64,000 bases of DNA from Psychromonas sp. MME1 (GTDB lineage: Bacteria > Pseudomonadota > Gammaproteobacteria > Enterobacterales > Psychromonadaceae). The position numbers and the translations under genes are program-made. The notes beneath the pieces are model-generated. The model had not been told where the DNA came from and ran no database searches. It worked only from the letters and a program-made list of their open reading frames with translations. Location: contig NZ_CP160906.1 of assembly GCF_041080865.1 (NCBI RefSeq), forward strand, positions 1,426,001 through 1,490,000. The letters run 5' to 3'. Of this stretch, positions 25,725 through 35,496 are shown in pieces. The first letter of the stretch is position 1. Each line of letters starts with the position of its first letter.

Positions 25725-26711
25725 TTACTTGATTAAATATTTAGTCTGTTCATGATCTTTATAATGTGCACGTAGTTGCGCTGCAATCGCTAATTTTACT
25801 TGTTCTGTAATGACCACCGTTTCATGAGGTTCGAGTATATTTAGCAATTTGGTAAGCAGTTGTTTCTGCGGCTCTGCTGTTTTTGTTACCCAATCACTCA
25901 ATAGTGTCCGATTGATTGCTGCGGGTAAGGAAGCTAATACCCCTAAATCATTCTGATCATGTACTAATAACCCCGTCGTCGTACCTTTGTCCAAGGTTAA
26001 CACTTGGTAAAAATAGAGAGTATGGTAATTAAGTTGTGCCTGTAACTCTTCCGCAGAAGGTTGCCCAACTTGCTGGAGTTTATTTTTTAATAGATGGCAG
26101 TAACCATTGATCACCGCTTCACCAAATTGCTGGGGAAAAAGCGCTTGTTGGTCATCATTGGCGATAAATCCTTCTAAGTAAAAATGACTCACGCCTCGTG
26201 TGCATCCCAAGGCAGGAATCGTAAAATAACGTTGCGCTAATTCTCTACCTTGCTGATAAAGATCGCCGCTGACACGTTGTAATATTTTCTCAAAATAAGC
26301 CTTATCTGCTAAATCAACGATTGCGGGATTGAGATCAGCCATGATCCGCCAACTCCCTTTACCATCTCTAAATTCGCTCCAACTAATATGCATGTGCATG
26401 GACGGGGCTAATGGATGATGAGGATGAATGATCACGGAGAGCGCCGTTGCCGATGAGAATGATTTTTGTGACAGGTCATCATAATGAACTTGTGAAATAT
26501 TAAGGGAGGCACGGTTAAATGCAGAGGATTCTATAAACTGCACGCGCATTCCACCACCATGCAAACCATTATCTCGCAGCCATTCTATTACTTGGCTATG
26601 TTGCTTTTTGTTACACTCAATCGTATGTAATTGTTTTACAAATAGCTGTTGCAAAGCCGTTAACATCTCCATTGCAGCGATTGCACGTGGTGATTTTATC
26701 GCTATCTTCAT
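25725..26711 (-). CDS. Divergent HemF-like coproporphyrinogen oxidase
   Basis: 328 aa. Order of motifs follows aerobic coproporphyrinogen III oxidase: GGGMRVQFIE, FNRASLNISQVH, SVIIHPHHPLAPSMHMHISW, ADLNP (for FDLTP), TLDKGTTTGL (for WDRGTLFGL). HemF converts coproporphyrinogen III to protoporphyrinogen IX with O2. Compared with E. coli HemF from memory, the Arg of the DRGT motif is Lys and several conserved glycines are gone, so activity is uncertain. Single gene in a backbone context. Confidence 0.65.
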   Translation of the reverse strand: MKIAIKSPRAIAAMEMLTALQQLFVKQLHTIECNKKQHSQVIEWLRDNGLHGGGMRVQFIESSAFNRASLNISQVHYDDLSQKSFSSATALSVIIHPHHPLAPSMHMHISWSEFRDGKGSWRIMADLNPAIVDLADKAYFEKILQRVSGDLYQQGRELAQRYFTIPALGCTRGVSHFYLEGFIANDDQQALFPQQFGEAVINGYCHLLKNKLQQVGQPSAEELQAQLNYHTLYFYQVLTLDKGTTTGLLVHDQNDLGVLASLPAAINRTLLSDWVTKTAEPQKQLLTKLLNILEPHETVVITEQVKLAIAAQLRAHYKDHEQTKYLIK

Positions 26712-26820
26712 ATTTTTATCCTATCTGTAAACTTGCGCTGTAGTGATACTGCACTACACTGAAATGTAAACATACTTTCCCAAGCCTAGGTGCCCCCTTA
26801 TTCCTAGGCTTTTTTTTACC

Positions 26821-27045
26821 CTATTGATTTAAGAAAGTTAAACTAATGAACTTGTTATTCTCATCGAGAGTCAATTGAAAACGTCCCCGTACCCCAAGTT
26901 GTGAAAAGAAAGGCACAAAACGCATTGCTGGTAGCTGGATCATACGCCCCTCTTCATCACGTACTTTGACAACGGTATTTGGCGTTGTATAGAGTTGTTG
27001 GAATGCTTGATAGGGTATATTGAGCCTAAAATAAAATTCCTTCAT
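26821..27045 (-). CDS. DUF2835 family protein
   Basis: 74 aa, MKEFYFRLNIPYQAFQQLYT opening and VRGRFQLTLDENNKFISL end, as in DUF2835. Function unknown. Its start overlaps the stop of cmoM by 20 bp, so it is translated from the same transcript. Confidence 0.7.
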   Translation of the reverse strand: MKEFYFRLNIPYQAFQQLYTTPNTVVKVRDEEGRMIQLPAMRFVPFFSQLGVRGRFQLTLDENNKFISLTFLNQ

Positions 27046-27829
27046 TATTTTGTCTCTGTACAGTTAAATGTGTGTATCTACCTAAAGAGGCGTATGGCTC
27101 TTGATGGCAATACTGTTTTTCCATTGCCAATAATAAATCATACATCTCTTCTCGATTCTTATTTTCTTTCAAGTAGTCGTGTAAAACACGCACACCCGTT
27201 TTTTGTAGTACTTTCATATTTGCAGCATCTAGCCAACTGACAACATCTTTTTCAAAAAGTGGTGAAGTCGGCGTTAAACGTACTACTTTTTTACGTATCA
27301 TGTCCTTGGCAACAAAATCAAAATTACCAGAGAGTAAATTGAAAAAACGTTGCGCTTCTTTGTTATAAAACATTAAGGATAACAGACCGTTTTCGTCTAA
27401 GAATTGTATTAACCCTAGTAATGTCTGTTGCGGATCCTTAAGCCACTCTAACACCGCATGATTTAATATCAGATCAAATTTGCCATCAATACGGTCGGGT
27501 AAATCCTGAATAGCACAATGCAAAATTTGTACATTATCTTGATACGCACTCCCTTGTAATTGTCGAGCCGCCTCTTTTAATAACTCCTCAGAGATGTCAC
27601 ATAACACTACCTGATGGCCAAGAGCCGCTAATTTCTGCGTAAAAAAACCGAAGCCACCACCCGCATCTAAAATGCGTAATGGCCGTTGTGGTAATAATGA
27701 TAAACAATGCTGTAACTCATCCCAGACAATGGTGGTACGAATTTTACCTTTACTTGTACCATAAATATTATTTACAAATTTTTGTGCTATTTTATCAAAA
27801 TTATGATCGCTCAACTTAACAACATCCAA
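27026..27829 (-). CDS. cmoM: tRNA 5-carboxymethoxyuridine methyltransferase CmoM
   Basis: 267 aa SAM-dependent methyltransferase. NIYGTSKGKIR, LDAGGGFGFFTQKLA (SAM motif I), LNHAVLEWLKDPQ and TGVRVLHDYL match E. coli CmoM (SmtA). It methylates cmo5U34 to mcmo5U in certain tRNAs. Divergent from elyC with 48 bp between starts. Confidence 0.88.
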   Translation of the reverse strand: MDVVKLSDHNFDKIAQKFVNNIYGTSKGKIRTTIVWDELQHCLSLLPQRPLRILDAGGGFGFFTQKLAALGHQVVLCDISEELLKEAARQLQGSAYQDNVQILHCAIQDLPDRIDGKFDLILNHAVLEWLKDPQQTLLGLIQFLDENGLLSLMFYNKEAQRFFNLLSGNFDFVAKDMIRKKVVRLTPTSPLFEKDVVSWLDAANMKVLQKTGVRVLHDYLKENKNREEMYDLLLAMEKQYCHQEPYASLGRYTHLTVQRQNNEGILF

Positions 27830-27877
27830 TGAAATGTTAAACTACTTAAAATTATCAATACTACGAGAGTAATCAAT

Positions 27878-28633
27878 ATGTTATTTATATTAAAAAAATG
27901 GATTGGCGGCCTGTTAATGCCCCTTCCCTTGCTGTTATTCGTTTTTTTAATTGGCCTTATTTTACTCTTATTTACACAAAAACAAAAACTAGCCAAGTTA
28001 TTTTTGTCACTCACTTTTGTTCTGTTATGCGCATTCAGCAGTTTGCCAATTAGTGATGCCATTGTGCAACCTTTAGAGCGACAACATCCACCACTAAAAA
28101 ATATAAAACAGGATTACGCCTATATTTTATTACTTGGTTCAGGTGGGACGGCAGATCCTGACCTACCAGTAACGGGACAACTCTCAGCGACCGCTTTAAG
28201 CCGTTTTATGGAGGCATTACGTATCTATCATGCTAATCCCAATGCGAAGCTGGTTGTCTCTGGATCTGGATTTGGGGATTTAAAATCACATGCTCAGCTA
28301 CTTGAAGAATTAGCCCTTGCAATGAAAGTGCCTGCACAGCAAATTATCCGTTTAGATGACAGTAAAGATACTGACCATGAAGCGCGTCTAATGTCTGATA
28401 TGATACGTGGCAAAAAAGCCGTTTTAGTGACCTCTGCAACGCACATTGATAGAGCATTACGACTCTTTTTTAAATATGGAACGGCACCGGATGTCGCACC
28501 GAGTAATTATTTATCACCCAAACGCGCCACTGAGAGACCAAGTTATTACTATATTCCCAATGCCTATTACCTCTATGCAACACAAGTGACATGGCACGAA
28601 TATTTGGGGCAGTTACAAAATAAATTACAGTAA
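27878..28633 (+). CDS. elyC: Envelope biogenesis factor ElyC (DUF218)
   Basis: 251 aa. Two N-terminal membrane segments (about 12-30 and 38-58) with LKKWIGGLLMPLPLLL as in E. coli ElyC, then a DUF218 domain with YILLLGSGG, VSGSG and VTSATHIDRA. ElyC affects peptidoglycan and ECA lipid carrier metabolism at low temperature in E. coli. Confidence 0.85.
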   Translation: MLFILKKWIGGLLMPLPLLLFVFLIGLILLLFTQKQKLAKLFLSLTFVLLCAFSSLPISDAIVQPLERQHPPLKNIKQDYAYILLLGSGGTADPDLPVTGQLSATALSRFMEALRIYHANPNAKLVVSGSGFGDLKSHAQLLEELALAMKVPAQQIIRLDDSKDTDHEARLMSDMIRGKKAVLVTSATHIDRALRLFFKYGTAPDVAPSNYLSPKRATERPSYYYIPNAYYLYATQVTWHEYLGQLQNKLQ

Positions 28634-28794
28634 TACCAATTCCGATAAATAGCTGATCTATTTTACTGGTTAAAACAACTTACTGCTGCGTTGTAATTTT
28701 CGCAAAGGGAATAACCATTTACGTCAAATTACGCCTTGAATTAAGCTGTTTTTCCTGCGCAAAATTTAGATCACATACTTACCGGAATTGGTAT
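28633..28794. repeat. MITE-like palindromic element, copy 1
   Basis: 162 bp from ATACCAATTCCG to CGGAATTGGTAT, the two ends being inverted repeats. Interior nearly identical with copies at 31306 and 57658. Starts at the elyC stop codon. Confidence 0.85.
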
Positions 28795-28799
28795 AAATA

Positions 28800-28827
28800 A
28801 AAAAGGTTTGCTATCGAGCAAACCTTT
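28800..28827. terminator. Bidirectional terminator elyC / DUF1737
   Basis: AAAAGGTTTGCT and AGCAAACCTTTT form a 12-bp stem with loop ATCG, A-run before and T-run after. Confidence 0.8.
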
Positions 28828-28853
28828 TACTAATAATGGCGTGTTACAGTTGG

Positions 28854-29036
28854 CTAAACTAATTGCGTTTCCACTTTAACCACGGCCTGTGCAACAACCA
28901 TATGCTCACCATTAAAGGATAAAGCAGGTGAGCCATATAGTTCATAACCATCCGCGAGTAAAGCGGTAATACGAGCGCAAAATTCCGCATTATCTTTACC
29001 AGTGATCAGTTTGTACGTTTCTTTAGGTTGCGACAT
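28854..29036 (-). CDS. DUF1737 small protein
   Basis: 60 aa, YKLITGKDNAEFCARITALL, GYELYGSPALSF, the DUF1737 pattern. Function unknown. AGGAG upstream of the ATG. Confidence 0.75.
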   Translation of the reverse strand: MSQPKETYKLITGKDNAEFCARITALLADGYELYGSPALSFNGEHMVVAQAVVKVETQLV

Positions 29037-29143
29037 ATGAGCTCCTTAGATTATCAAAAAATCGATATAAAGAGCATAAAACGATTAGTCGAAAAGCGAT
29101 AAATAAATCCGTTAAAATTGTGAATAGACAACTCAATTGCATA

Positions 29144-29169
29144 AAAAAACAGCGCTTTGTGCGCTGTTA
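29144..29169 (-). terminator. Terminator of thiI
   Basis: On the minus strand AACAGCGC/GCGCTGTT followed by seven T, 32 bp after the thiI stop. Confidence 0.85.
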
Positions 29170-29200
29170 ATCATCAATACTTAACGACCTTACCTTATCC

Positions 29201-30655
29201 TTAAGGGCGATACACTTTTACATTGTCAAAACCTGCTTCTTTTAAATAGAGCGCCTGTAGTTGACTCATGACACCTCGCGCACAATATAAAAGGTAGGTT
29301 TTATCCTGCGCTAGCGTTTCAAACTGAGTGGCTAACTTAAAGAAAGGTAAATGTACGGTTTCGACACCTTCAACAACAAGCGGAGATTCCTCTTCTTCTT
29401 CTGGCGAACGTATATCTAGAATGACATCATTAGCGCTAAAATCAGCAACGGATTCAACCTCGGCCACTTGTTCATGGGCAGCGGTATCAATATCTCGAAT
29501 GTCTAAGACATTGGCATTTTCAACAACTTGTTCGATTAAAGAGAGGTCAAATTTAGCTTCCTCTTTATCAATTTTTTTCATGACCGCTTTAACGGTTGGA
29601 CGCTGTGAAATTACACCACAATACTCTGGAATTGTTTCGGATAACTCCGCCGAACCAATTTCGCGGGCACAATTGATAATATCTTGTTTATCGGTGGCAA
29701 TCAGTGGACGTAAAATTAACATATCGGTCACTTGATCGATGATCGATAAATTACGTAATGTTTGGCTCGATACTTGCCCTAACGCTTCACCAGTCACCAG
29801 CGCTTCAATATCAAAGCGTTGCGCAACAAGGGTTGCAGCACGCATCATCATACGTTTTAAAATAACACCCATTTGACCGTTTTCAACTTTTTCGAGTATT
29901 TCTGCGACAACAGGCTCAAAGGGGATAGAGATGAATTTAACGCGATGAGACGAACCAAAACGGTTCCAGAGTTGATAGGCGACCTGTTTCACACCAATTT
30001 CGTGGGCACTACCACCTAAATTGAAAAAACAGTAATGGACGCGTGAGCCACGTTTAATCAATTGATAACTCGAAACACCAGAATCAAAACCACCTGAAAT
30101 TAATGATAAAACTGACTCTTGCGTTCCTAATGGGAATCCACCTAGCCCTTTATGACGAGTATCAATAAAGAGTAATTTATTATCGTTAATTTCAAGGTTA
30201 ACGGTAACGTCGGCACCTTTTAATTTCACGCCAGCAGCATCGGTATGCTGATTTAAGCCACCACCGATATAACGTTCTGCTTCTATTGATGAAAATTCAT
30301 GTTTACCAATGCGTTTTACGCGGACACAGAAGGTTTTACCGTCAAGGGTGTTACCTATATGGTCATGCGTTAATTGATAGGCATTGTGCAGATCGGTAAA
30401 TTCACTCTCTTTGACTTCTAAAAAGTGCGCGATACCCGGCGTACTTTTTAGCATTTCAATTAATTTAGCTTTATTTTCTGGCGTGTCGTTGACACTGCGA
30501 ACAATGATTTTATCCCACTCTAAAATAACTTTAACCTGTTCATCGTAACGGGTTAATACATTACGGATATTCCCCTGTAACATTTTGCTAAAACGTTTAC
30601 GAACAGGACGACTTTTCATCATAATTTCAGGGAAAAGTTTAACGATAAATTTCAT
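29201..30655 (-). CDS. thiI: tRNA 4-thiouridine synthase ThiI with rhodanese domain
   Basis: 484 aa. THUMP domain (about 60-165), PP-loop pyrophosphatase motif [11 protein letters not shown] near residue 190, and a C-terminal rhodanese domain whose active Cys is in [10 protein letters not shown]. ThiI moves sulfur from IscS to tRNA U8 and to thiazole synthesis. Full length compared with the E. coli protein of 482 aa. Single gene with its own terminator. Confidence 0.95.
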   Translation of the reverse strand: MKFIVKLFPEIMMKSRPVRKRFSKMLQGNIRNVLTRYDEQVKVILEWDKIIVRSVNDTPENKAKLIEMLKSTPGIAHFLEVKESEFTDLHNAYQLTHDHIGNTLDGKTFCVRVKRIGKHEFSSIEAERYIGGGLNQHTDAAGVKLKGADVTVNLEINDNKLLFIDTRHKGLGGFPLGTQESVLSLISGGFDSGVSSYQLIKRGSRVHYCFFNLGGSAHEIGVKQVAYQLWNRFGSSHRVKFISIPFEPVVAEILEKVENGQMGVILKRMMMRAATLVAQRFDIEALVTGEALGQVSSQTLRNLSIIDQVTDMLILRPLIATDKQDIINCAREIGSAELSETIPEYCGVISQRPTVKAVMKKIDKEEAKFDLSLIEQVVENANVLDIRDIDTAAHEQVAEVESVADFSANDVILDIRSPEEEEESPLVVEGVETVHLPFFKLATQFETLAQDKTYLLYCARGVMSQLQALYLKEAGFDNVKVYRP

Positions 30656-30723
30656 GGTATCTTCACTGTGCAGTTAAATAAGGGGGCGGATTATACCCTG
30701 TACGCAGCGTTAGGCAAAGGATC

Positions 30724-31257
30724 TTATTCCTGTAAGTTAAGGCAACTAATTTCACATTCACCTAACTCAGTGGCAATATAGGCTGAATCGCCGGTGATGG
30801 TGACTGAAAAATCCATGGTACGTTTGACTAATTTTGCTAATGCTTGAATCTGTACAAATTGCAGTTGATTCACTTCCACCTTAACCGTTGCAAAGTCGGC
30901 TTGGCTCTGTTTCCACCAAACATCGGATTTACTATTAAAACTATACACTTTCACCTGTTTGGCTTGGTGAGATGCTTTTTTAATCCGTTCAAAGGCAGGT
31001 TCGCCCACGTCAATCCAGAGTAAGAATTGATCATCTAACCCTTTTGCCCAAATATCGGGATCATCGGCAACCGACAGCCCCTTTGTAAAAGACAAAAATT
31101 CCTGTGCATTCAAACAATAAGCAACAACTCTGGCCATCATGCGCTCAAGCGTTTCAGAGGGATGCTGTGCAACGGTTAAATTCAGCGTTTCATAAACATC
31201 GCGATTGAGATCAGAAAGATTAATATTCATTTTAAAAATAGTCGGTTTAAGCGCCAT
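30724..31257 (-). CDS. yaeQ: YaeQ family protein
   Basis: 177 aa from ATG 31257 (GGA upstream), where the conserved MALKPTIFKMNINLSDLNR begins; ATG at 31263 or 31290 would extend it. YaeQ has a PD-(D/E)XK nuclease-like fold with unknown function. WIDVGEP and YSFNSKSDVWW are typical. Confidence 0.85.
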   Translation of the reverse strand: MALKPTIFKMNINLSDLNRDVYETLNLTVAQHPSETLERMMARVVAYCLNAQEFLSFTKGLSVADDPDIWAKGLDDQFLLWIDVGEPAFERIKKASHQAKQVKVYSFNSKSDVWWKQSQADFATVKVEVNQLQFVQIQALAKLVKRTMDFSVTITGDSAYIATELGECEISCLNLQE

Positions 31258-31280
31258 GGTCATTCCAATAGTCAGAGACA

Positions 31281-31305
31281 AAAAAGCCACGCGAAAACGT
31301 GGCTT
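31281..31305 (-). terminator. Terminator, separated from leuB by a MITE
   Basis: AAGCCACG/CGTGGCTT then a T run on the minus strand. It lies 190 bp after leuB, because the 161-bp repeat at 31306 sits between; it also overlaps the yaeQ leader. Confidence 0.7.
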
Positions 31306-31466
31306 ATACCAATCGGAATAAATAGCTGATCTATTTTACTGGTTAAAATAACTTACTTTTTTGTTGTAAGTTTCGCAAAGGGAACACCATTTGCGTCAAC
31401 TTACGCCTCAAATTAAGCCATTTTTCCTGCGCAAAATTTAGATCACATACTTAATCCGATTGGTAT
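31306..31466. repeat. MITE-like palindromic element, copy 2
   Basis: 161 bp from ATACCAATCGGA to TCCGATTGGTAT, close to copies 1 and 3. Lies between leuB and its terminator. Confidence 0.88.
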
Positions 31467-31495
31467 TAAAAAAGTAATATTAATAGCTGCTTAGA

Positions 31496-32602
31496 TTATG
31501 CTACAGGCATTTTTGCCAGTTCAACACAAACTAAATCACCAAACTCTTCCGTTGTCACAAGGTTTGCTTCACTTGCTTTGGAAAGATCAGATGTTGAATA
31601 ACCTTTTTCAAAAACGCTTTGCATTGCTGCCCAAAGATTTTTAGCTTCTTTTTCCATACCGAAACTCATCTCTAGCATCAACGCAACAGAGCCAATCATT
31701 GAGTACGGGTTAGCAATACCTTTACCCGCGATATCTGGCGCACTGCCGTGTGAAGGTTCGTAGTAAGCTTTATCAGGTCCCATACATGCAGATGGCATTA
31801 ATCCTAATGAGCCTAGAATACCGCCGCCTTGGTCACTTAAGATATCACCGAACATGTTTTCCATTACCATTACGTCAAACATGGTTGGTTTTAAACAGAG
31901 GTAAGTTGCTGCTGCATCAACAAGGATATTAATCACTTCAACTTCTGGGTAGTTTTTACTCTCTTCCGCGACGATTTCATTCCAAAGTACACTTGATTTT
32001 AATACATTAGATTTATGAATGTTATGTAATACTTTTTTGCGCGTCATCGAGACATCGAAAGCAACGCGGATGATTTGACGAATTTGGTCTTCATCATATT
32101 CCAATACTTCACGTACATAACGCTTACCTTCAGCATTAATACCCGTCTCTTTTTCACCGAAGTACAAACCACCCACTAATTCACGGATGATCATGATATC
32201 AATGCCTTCACCGATGACAGATTTTTTTAGTGGTGAAAAGTGTGCAAGACCTTTTGGTAAAAAAACGGGGCGGAAGTTTGCAAAGGTGTTGTAACGACGA
32301 CGCAGTGGAAGTAATGCGCCACGCTCTGGTTGCTCGTCTACTGGGATTTTTTGCGACTCTTCATGATTTAAACCAATTGTCCCTTTTAGGATAGCATCAG
32401 CTTTATCACAGGCTGCTTTGGTTTCATCAGGGAATGATTTGCCGGTTGCAAAATATGCAGCCGCACCAAATAGTACATCGTTAAGTTCAAATTTAACGTC
32501 TTTATTACGTTGTTCAACTAAATTTAATACTTTAACTGCTTCTTTCATGACTTCTGGACCGATACCATCGCCAGCAAGTAAAGCAATATTATATGTTTTC
32601 AT
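31496..32602 (-). CDS. leuB: 3-isopropylmalate dehydrogenase
   Basis: 368 aa beta-decarboxylating dehydrogenase. LLAGDGIGPEVM, the substrate-binding RELVGGLYFGE, the Mg site DILSDQGGG and adenosine loop EPSHGSAPDIAGKGIANP are all there. It oxidises 3-isopropylmalate in leucine synthesis. The RRRYNTFANFRPV segment differs from the usual LFxNLRP of enterobacterial LeuB. It stands alone, with no leuA, leuC or leuD next to it. RBS AGGGAAT precedes the ATG. Confidence 0.85.
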   Translation of the reverse strand: MKTYNIALLAGDGIGPEVMKEAVKVLNLVEQRNKDVKFELNDVLFGAAAYFATGKSFPDETKAACDKADAILKGTIGLNHEESQKIPVDEQPERGALLPLRRRYNTFANFRPVFLPKGLAHFSPLKKSVIGEGIDIMIIRELVGGLYFGEKETGINAEGKRYVREVLEYDEDQIRQIIRVAFDVSMTRKKVLHNIHKSNVLKSSVLWNEIVAEESKNYPEVEVINILVDAAATYLCLKPTMFDVMVMENMFGDILSDQGGGILGSLGLMPSACMGPDKAYYEPSHGSAPDIAGKGIANPYSMIGSVALMLEMSFGMEKEAKNLWAAMQSVFEKGYSTSDLSKASEANLVTTEEFGDLVCVELAKMPVA

Positions 32603-32722
32603 TTTTATTCCCTAAAAGAGTGATTGGATTATATAAGTATTGTGCGTGCATCATAAGTAAAAGTCGGCTTAGTTTCAAATATAGGAGATGACTTTCTGCT
32701 ATTTAAGCACTTTTAGTGCATA

Positions 32723-33477
32723 TTAAACCGGATTATCAACATCAACAAACTCCACATTAATGTCACATTCCTCTGCTATCCACTCGCCTAATGCTTTTAT
32801 GCCATAACGTTCCGTCGCATGATGACCCGCAGCATAATATTCAATCCCCATCTCTTTAGCAACATGTACAGTGCGTTCGGAGATTTCACCGCTAATAAAG
32901 GCATCAATGCCCTGCTCTGCTGCAATGTTTATGTAATCTTGCCCACCGCCTGTACACCAAGCGATCGTTTTTATCTCTTTATGTCCCCCAGCTATATGCA
33001 GAGGTGTGCGGCCTAGCTGCAATGCAATACGTTTGCTTAAATCATCAACACTAATCGCTTGCTCAAATTTACCGACACGGCCAAGGCTGCGTTTATCCCA
33101 AGGCTCAAGTGGGCGACGGTCGATAATATCTAAGCGTTGCGCCAACTGCGCGTTATTGCCTAATTGAGGATGCGCATCTAAAGGGAGGTGGTAGGCATAG
33201 AGATTAATACCATTTTCAATTAATGCTTTAATACGTTTGTATTTCATGCCGACGATTTGTTGTGCTTCACCGTTCCAAAAAAAACCGTGGTGCACTAAAA
33301 TCGCATCTGCTTTTTAGCGATGGCAATATCAATCAGGGCTTGGCTCGCCGTCACGCCGGTGATGATTTTTGTGATGCTTTCATTGCCCTCTATCTGTAAA
33401 CCATTAGGACTATAATCTTTAAATTGATGAATTTCTAAAAGTTGATCTAACTTATTGGCAAGTTTTCTGTTTTTCAT
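32723..33477 (-). pseudogene. ybgI: NIF3-like protein YbgI, single-base frameshift
   Basis: N-terminal part from ATG 33477 (MKNRKLANKLDQLLEIHQF, YSPNGLQIEG, ITGVTASQAL) ends at a stop at 33295; the rest continues in another frame with VHHGFFWNGEAQ and YAAGHHATERYG. One A is missing in the run of T at 33311-33315 (plus strand): adding one restores AKKADAILVHHG. NIF3 family proteins bind metal at the conserved His sites and are thought to act in nucleotide or NAD metabolism. Either a recent inactivation or a sequencing error in a homopolymer. Confidence 0.85.
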
Positions 33478-33582
33478 AAGGCATTCCAATGGCAGAAATA
33501 GGCTTGTAATCACAAGCCATGTAAAAAATGCTTATCATAAAACGGAAATAGATAAATTGAAAATTTAACGGCTTATTTATAA

Positions 33583-34266
33583 TTAGGTTCGCACAGAGAA
33601 ACGATATCCAGCACCACGCACCGTTTGTACTAAATAGTCGTGGTCGAGTAGCGCCTTACGCAAGCGACGAATATGTACATCCACGGTACGATCTTCTATA
33701 TAGACATTGGTTCCCCAAACATTATTTAATAGCTGCTCGCGACTAAAAACTCGCTCGGCATGGGCCATAAAAAAGTGTAATAATCTAAATTCTGTCGGCC
33801 CAATTTCAATCGCGGTTTCAGCGATGGAAACACGGTGAGACAGTGGATCGAGCTTTAATTTGCCAACTTCTAGGGTGTCATCTAATGAGGTTGGGTTGAC
33901 TCGACGTAATACTGACTTTAAACGTGCCATTAACTCTTTAGGAGAAAAAGGCTTAGTCACATAATCATCTGCGCCATTTTCCAGACAACGGACTTTGTCT
34001 TCCTCGGCACCACGTGCGGTTAACATGATCACAGGAATTTTACGTAATATTTCATCCTGCTTAAGGTACTGCAATAGCTTGATACCACTGCCACCCGGAA
34101 ACATCCAATCCAATAGAATCAAGTCAGGATAGGGTTCGATCAACTGTTTGACTGCACTACTGTAGGAATCCGCTTCTGTGCATTGATAGCCATGCTGGTC
34201 AATCACGTAACATAACATTTCACGAATATCTATTTCATCTTCTACTACTAAAATACGTGTCGCCAT
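33583..34266 (-). CDS. phoB: Phosphate response regulator PhoB
   Basis: 227 aa OmpR/PhoB-type regulator. Receiver with phospho-acceptor Asp in [13 protein letters not shown], Thr in MLTARG, Lys in VTKPFSP; C-terminal winged helix with [14 protein letters not shown] and TVRGAGYRF. It activates the Pho regulon under low phosphate. phoR does not follow in the window. A Pho box lies upstream. Confidence 0.9.
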   Translation of the reverse strand: MATRILVVEDEIDIREMLCYVIDQHGYQCTEADSYSSAVKQLIEPYPDLILLDWMFPGGSGIKLLQYLKQDEILRKIPVIMLTARGAEEDKVRCLENGADDYVTKPFSPKELMARLKSVLRRVNPTSLDDTLEVGKLKLDPLSHRVSIAETAIEIGPTEFRLLHFFMAHAERVFSREQLLNNVWGTNVYIEDRTVDVHIRRLRKALLDHDYLVQTVRGAGYRFSVRT

Positions 34267-34322
34267 TTAAGCTTACCTGCTTGTTTTAAGTATTTGTAAT
34301 GATAGCATTATCACCATGAATT

Positions 34323-34340
34323 ATGACAGTTTTGTGACAA
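34323..34340 (-). promoter_or_regulatory. Pho box upstream of phoB
   Basis: Minus strand TTGTCAC-AAAA-CTGTCAT: two 7-bp direct half-sites with 4-bp spacer, the classic PhoB site, 57 bp before the start codon. Indicates autoregulation. Confidence 0.8.
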
Positions 34341-34473
34341 CCGTTACTTGCAACGGTAAAAATTGCCTTAAACTGGGGTTAGGTAAAAAAATATTGAACT
34401 AGTTTTTCCAGTATTAGTAAAAACCGTTTACACTCTCCCCCTATTTTATTTGTCGTTAATTAAGGTGCATTTT

Positions 34474-35382
34474 ATGTTTTTCAAAAACCTACAAGTTTAC
34501 CGTTTCACTCGCCCACTTGAACAAGACGCCGATGCGTTAGAAAAAAACCTTGAAGAATTTAAATTTAAGCCCTGTGGCAGCCAAGATATTTCCAAGTTAG
34601 GCTGGGTATTTCCAATGGGTAAATCTGGCGCTATGTTTACGCACCTCGCCGCAAAACAGATTCTTATCTGCCTTAAAAAAGAAGAGAAAATGTTACCCGC
34701 AGGCGTCATTAAAGATCAACTCAACGAACGGGTTGAGGCAATAGAGCAAGAGCAAGGCCGCGCCCTAAAGAAAAAAGAAAAAGACACATTAAAAGAAGAT
34801 ATTATTTTACAATTATTACCGCGTGCTTTTAGTCGCACAACACAAACCTTTGCTTGGATAGATCCCGAGACAAACTTGTTATATGTTGATGCTTCGAGTA
34901 GTCGTAAGGCCGAAGAGCTAATATCACTTCTACGCAAAACCTTGGGTAGTTTACCCGTTGTGCCGATTCAACTTAAAAATCCAACGGATGTGGTAATGAC
35001 GGATTGGCTAGTAGAGGGGAATATTCCCGCTAATTTTAAATTAGAAGATGAAGCAGAGCTGCGTTCCGCTCTTGAGGGTGGCGGTATTATTCGCTGTAAA
35101 CAGCAGGATTTATTATCCGATGAGATAAAAAATCACCTTTCAGTCGATAAATTTGTCACTAAGCTCGCCTTAAATTGGGCTGATAGTATCTCTTTTATCA
35201 TTGGCGAAGAGTTTGCTTTAAAACGTATAAAATTTGCAGATGTATTACAAGAGCAAAATGAAGAGATAGACAAAGATGATTTCGCAGCGCGATTCGATGC
35301 TGATTTTGCGTTGATGACAGGCGAAATAAAACAGCTGATCCCTGCGGTTATTGAAGCATTAGGTGGCGAACAAAGCCTATAA
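34474..35382 (+). CDS. rdgC: Recombination-associated protein RdgC
   Basis: 302 aa from ATG 34474, where MFFKNLQVYRFTRPLEQDAD matches RdgC; an earlier in-frame start at 34450 is unlikely. LGWVFPMGKSG and AAKQILICLKKEEKMLP are conserved. RdgC forms a ring around duplex DNA and restrains RecA. Followed directly by a strong terminator. Confidence 0.92.
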   Translation: MFFKNLQVYRFTRPLEQDADALEKNLEEFKFKPCGSQDISKLGWVFPMGKSGAMFTHLAAKQILICLKKEEKMLPAGVIKDQLNERVEAIEQEQGRALKKKEKDTLKEDIILQLLPRAFSRTTQTFAWIDPETNLLYVDASSSRKAEELISLLRKTLGSLPVVPIQLKNPTDVVMTDWLVEGNIPANFKLEDEAELRSALEGGGIIRCKQQDLLSDEIKNHLSVDKFVTKLALNWADSISFIIGEEFALKRIKFADVLQEQNEEIDKDDFAARFDADFALMTGEIKQLIPAVIEALGGEQSL

Positions 35383-35389
35383 AATTGCT

Positions 35390-35419
35390 CCCCCTGTGAC
35401 GCAAAGTTACAGGGGGTTT
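35390..35419 (+). terminator. Terminator of rdgC
   Basis: CCCCCTGT/ACAGGGGG stem followed by TTT. Confidence 0.85.
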
Positions 35420-35496
35420 CATTAATATTTTACTTATATCCCCTCTTTTTTCTGCTACTATTGTCCCCTATTTTACCCCTTTAATTTAACAACAAG

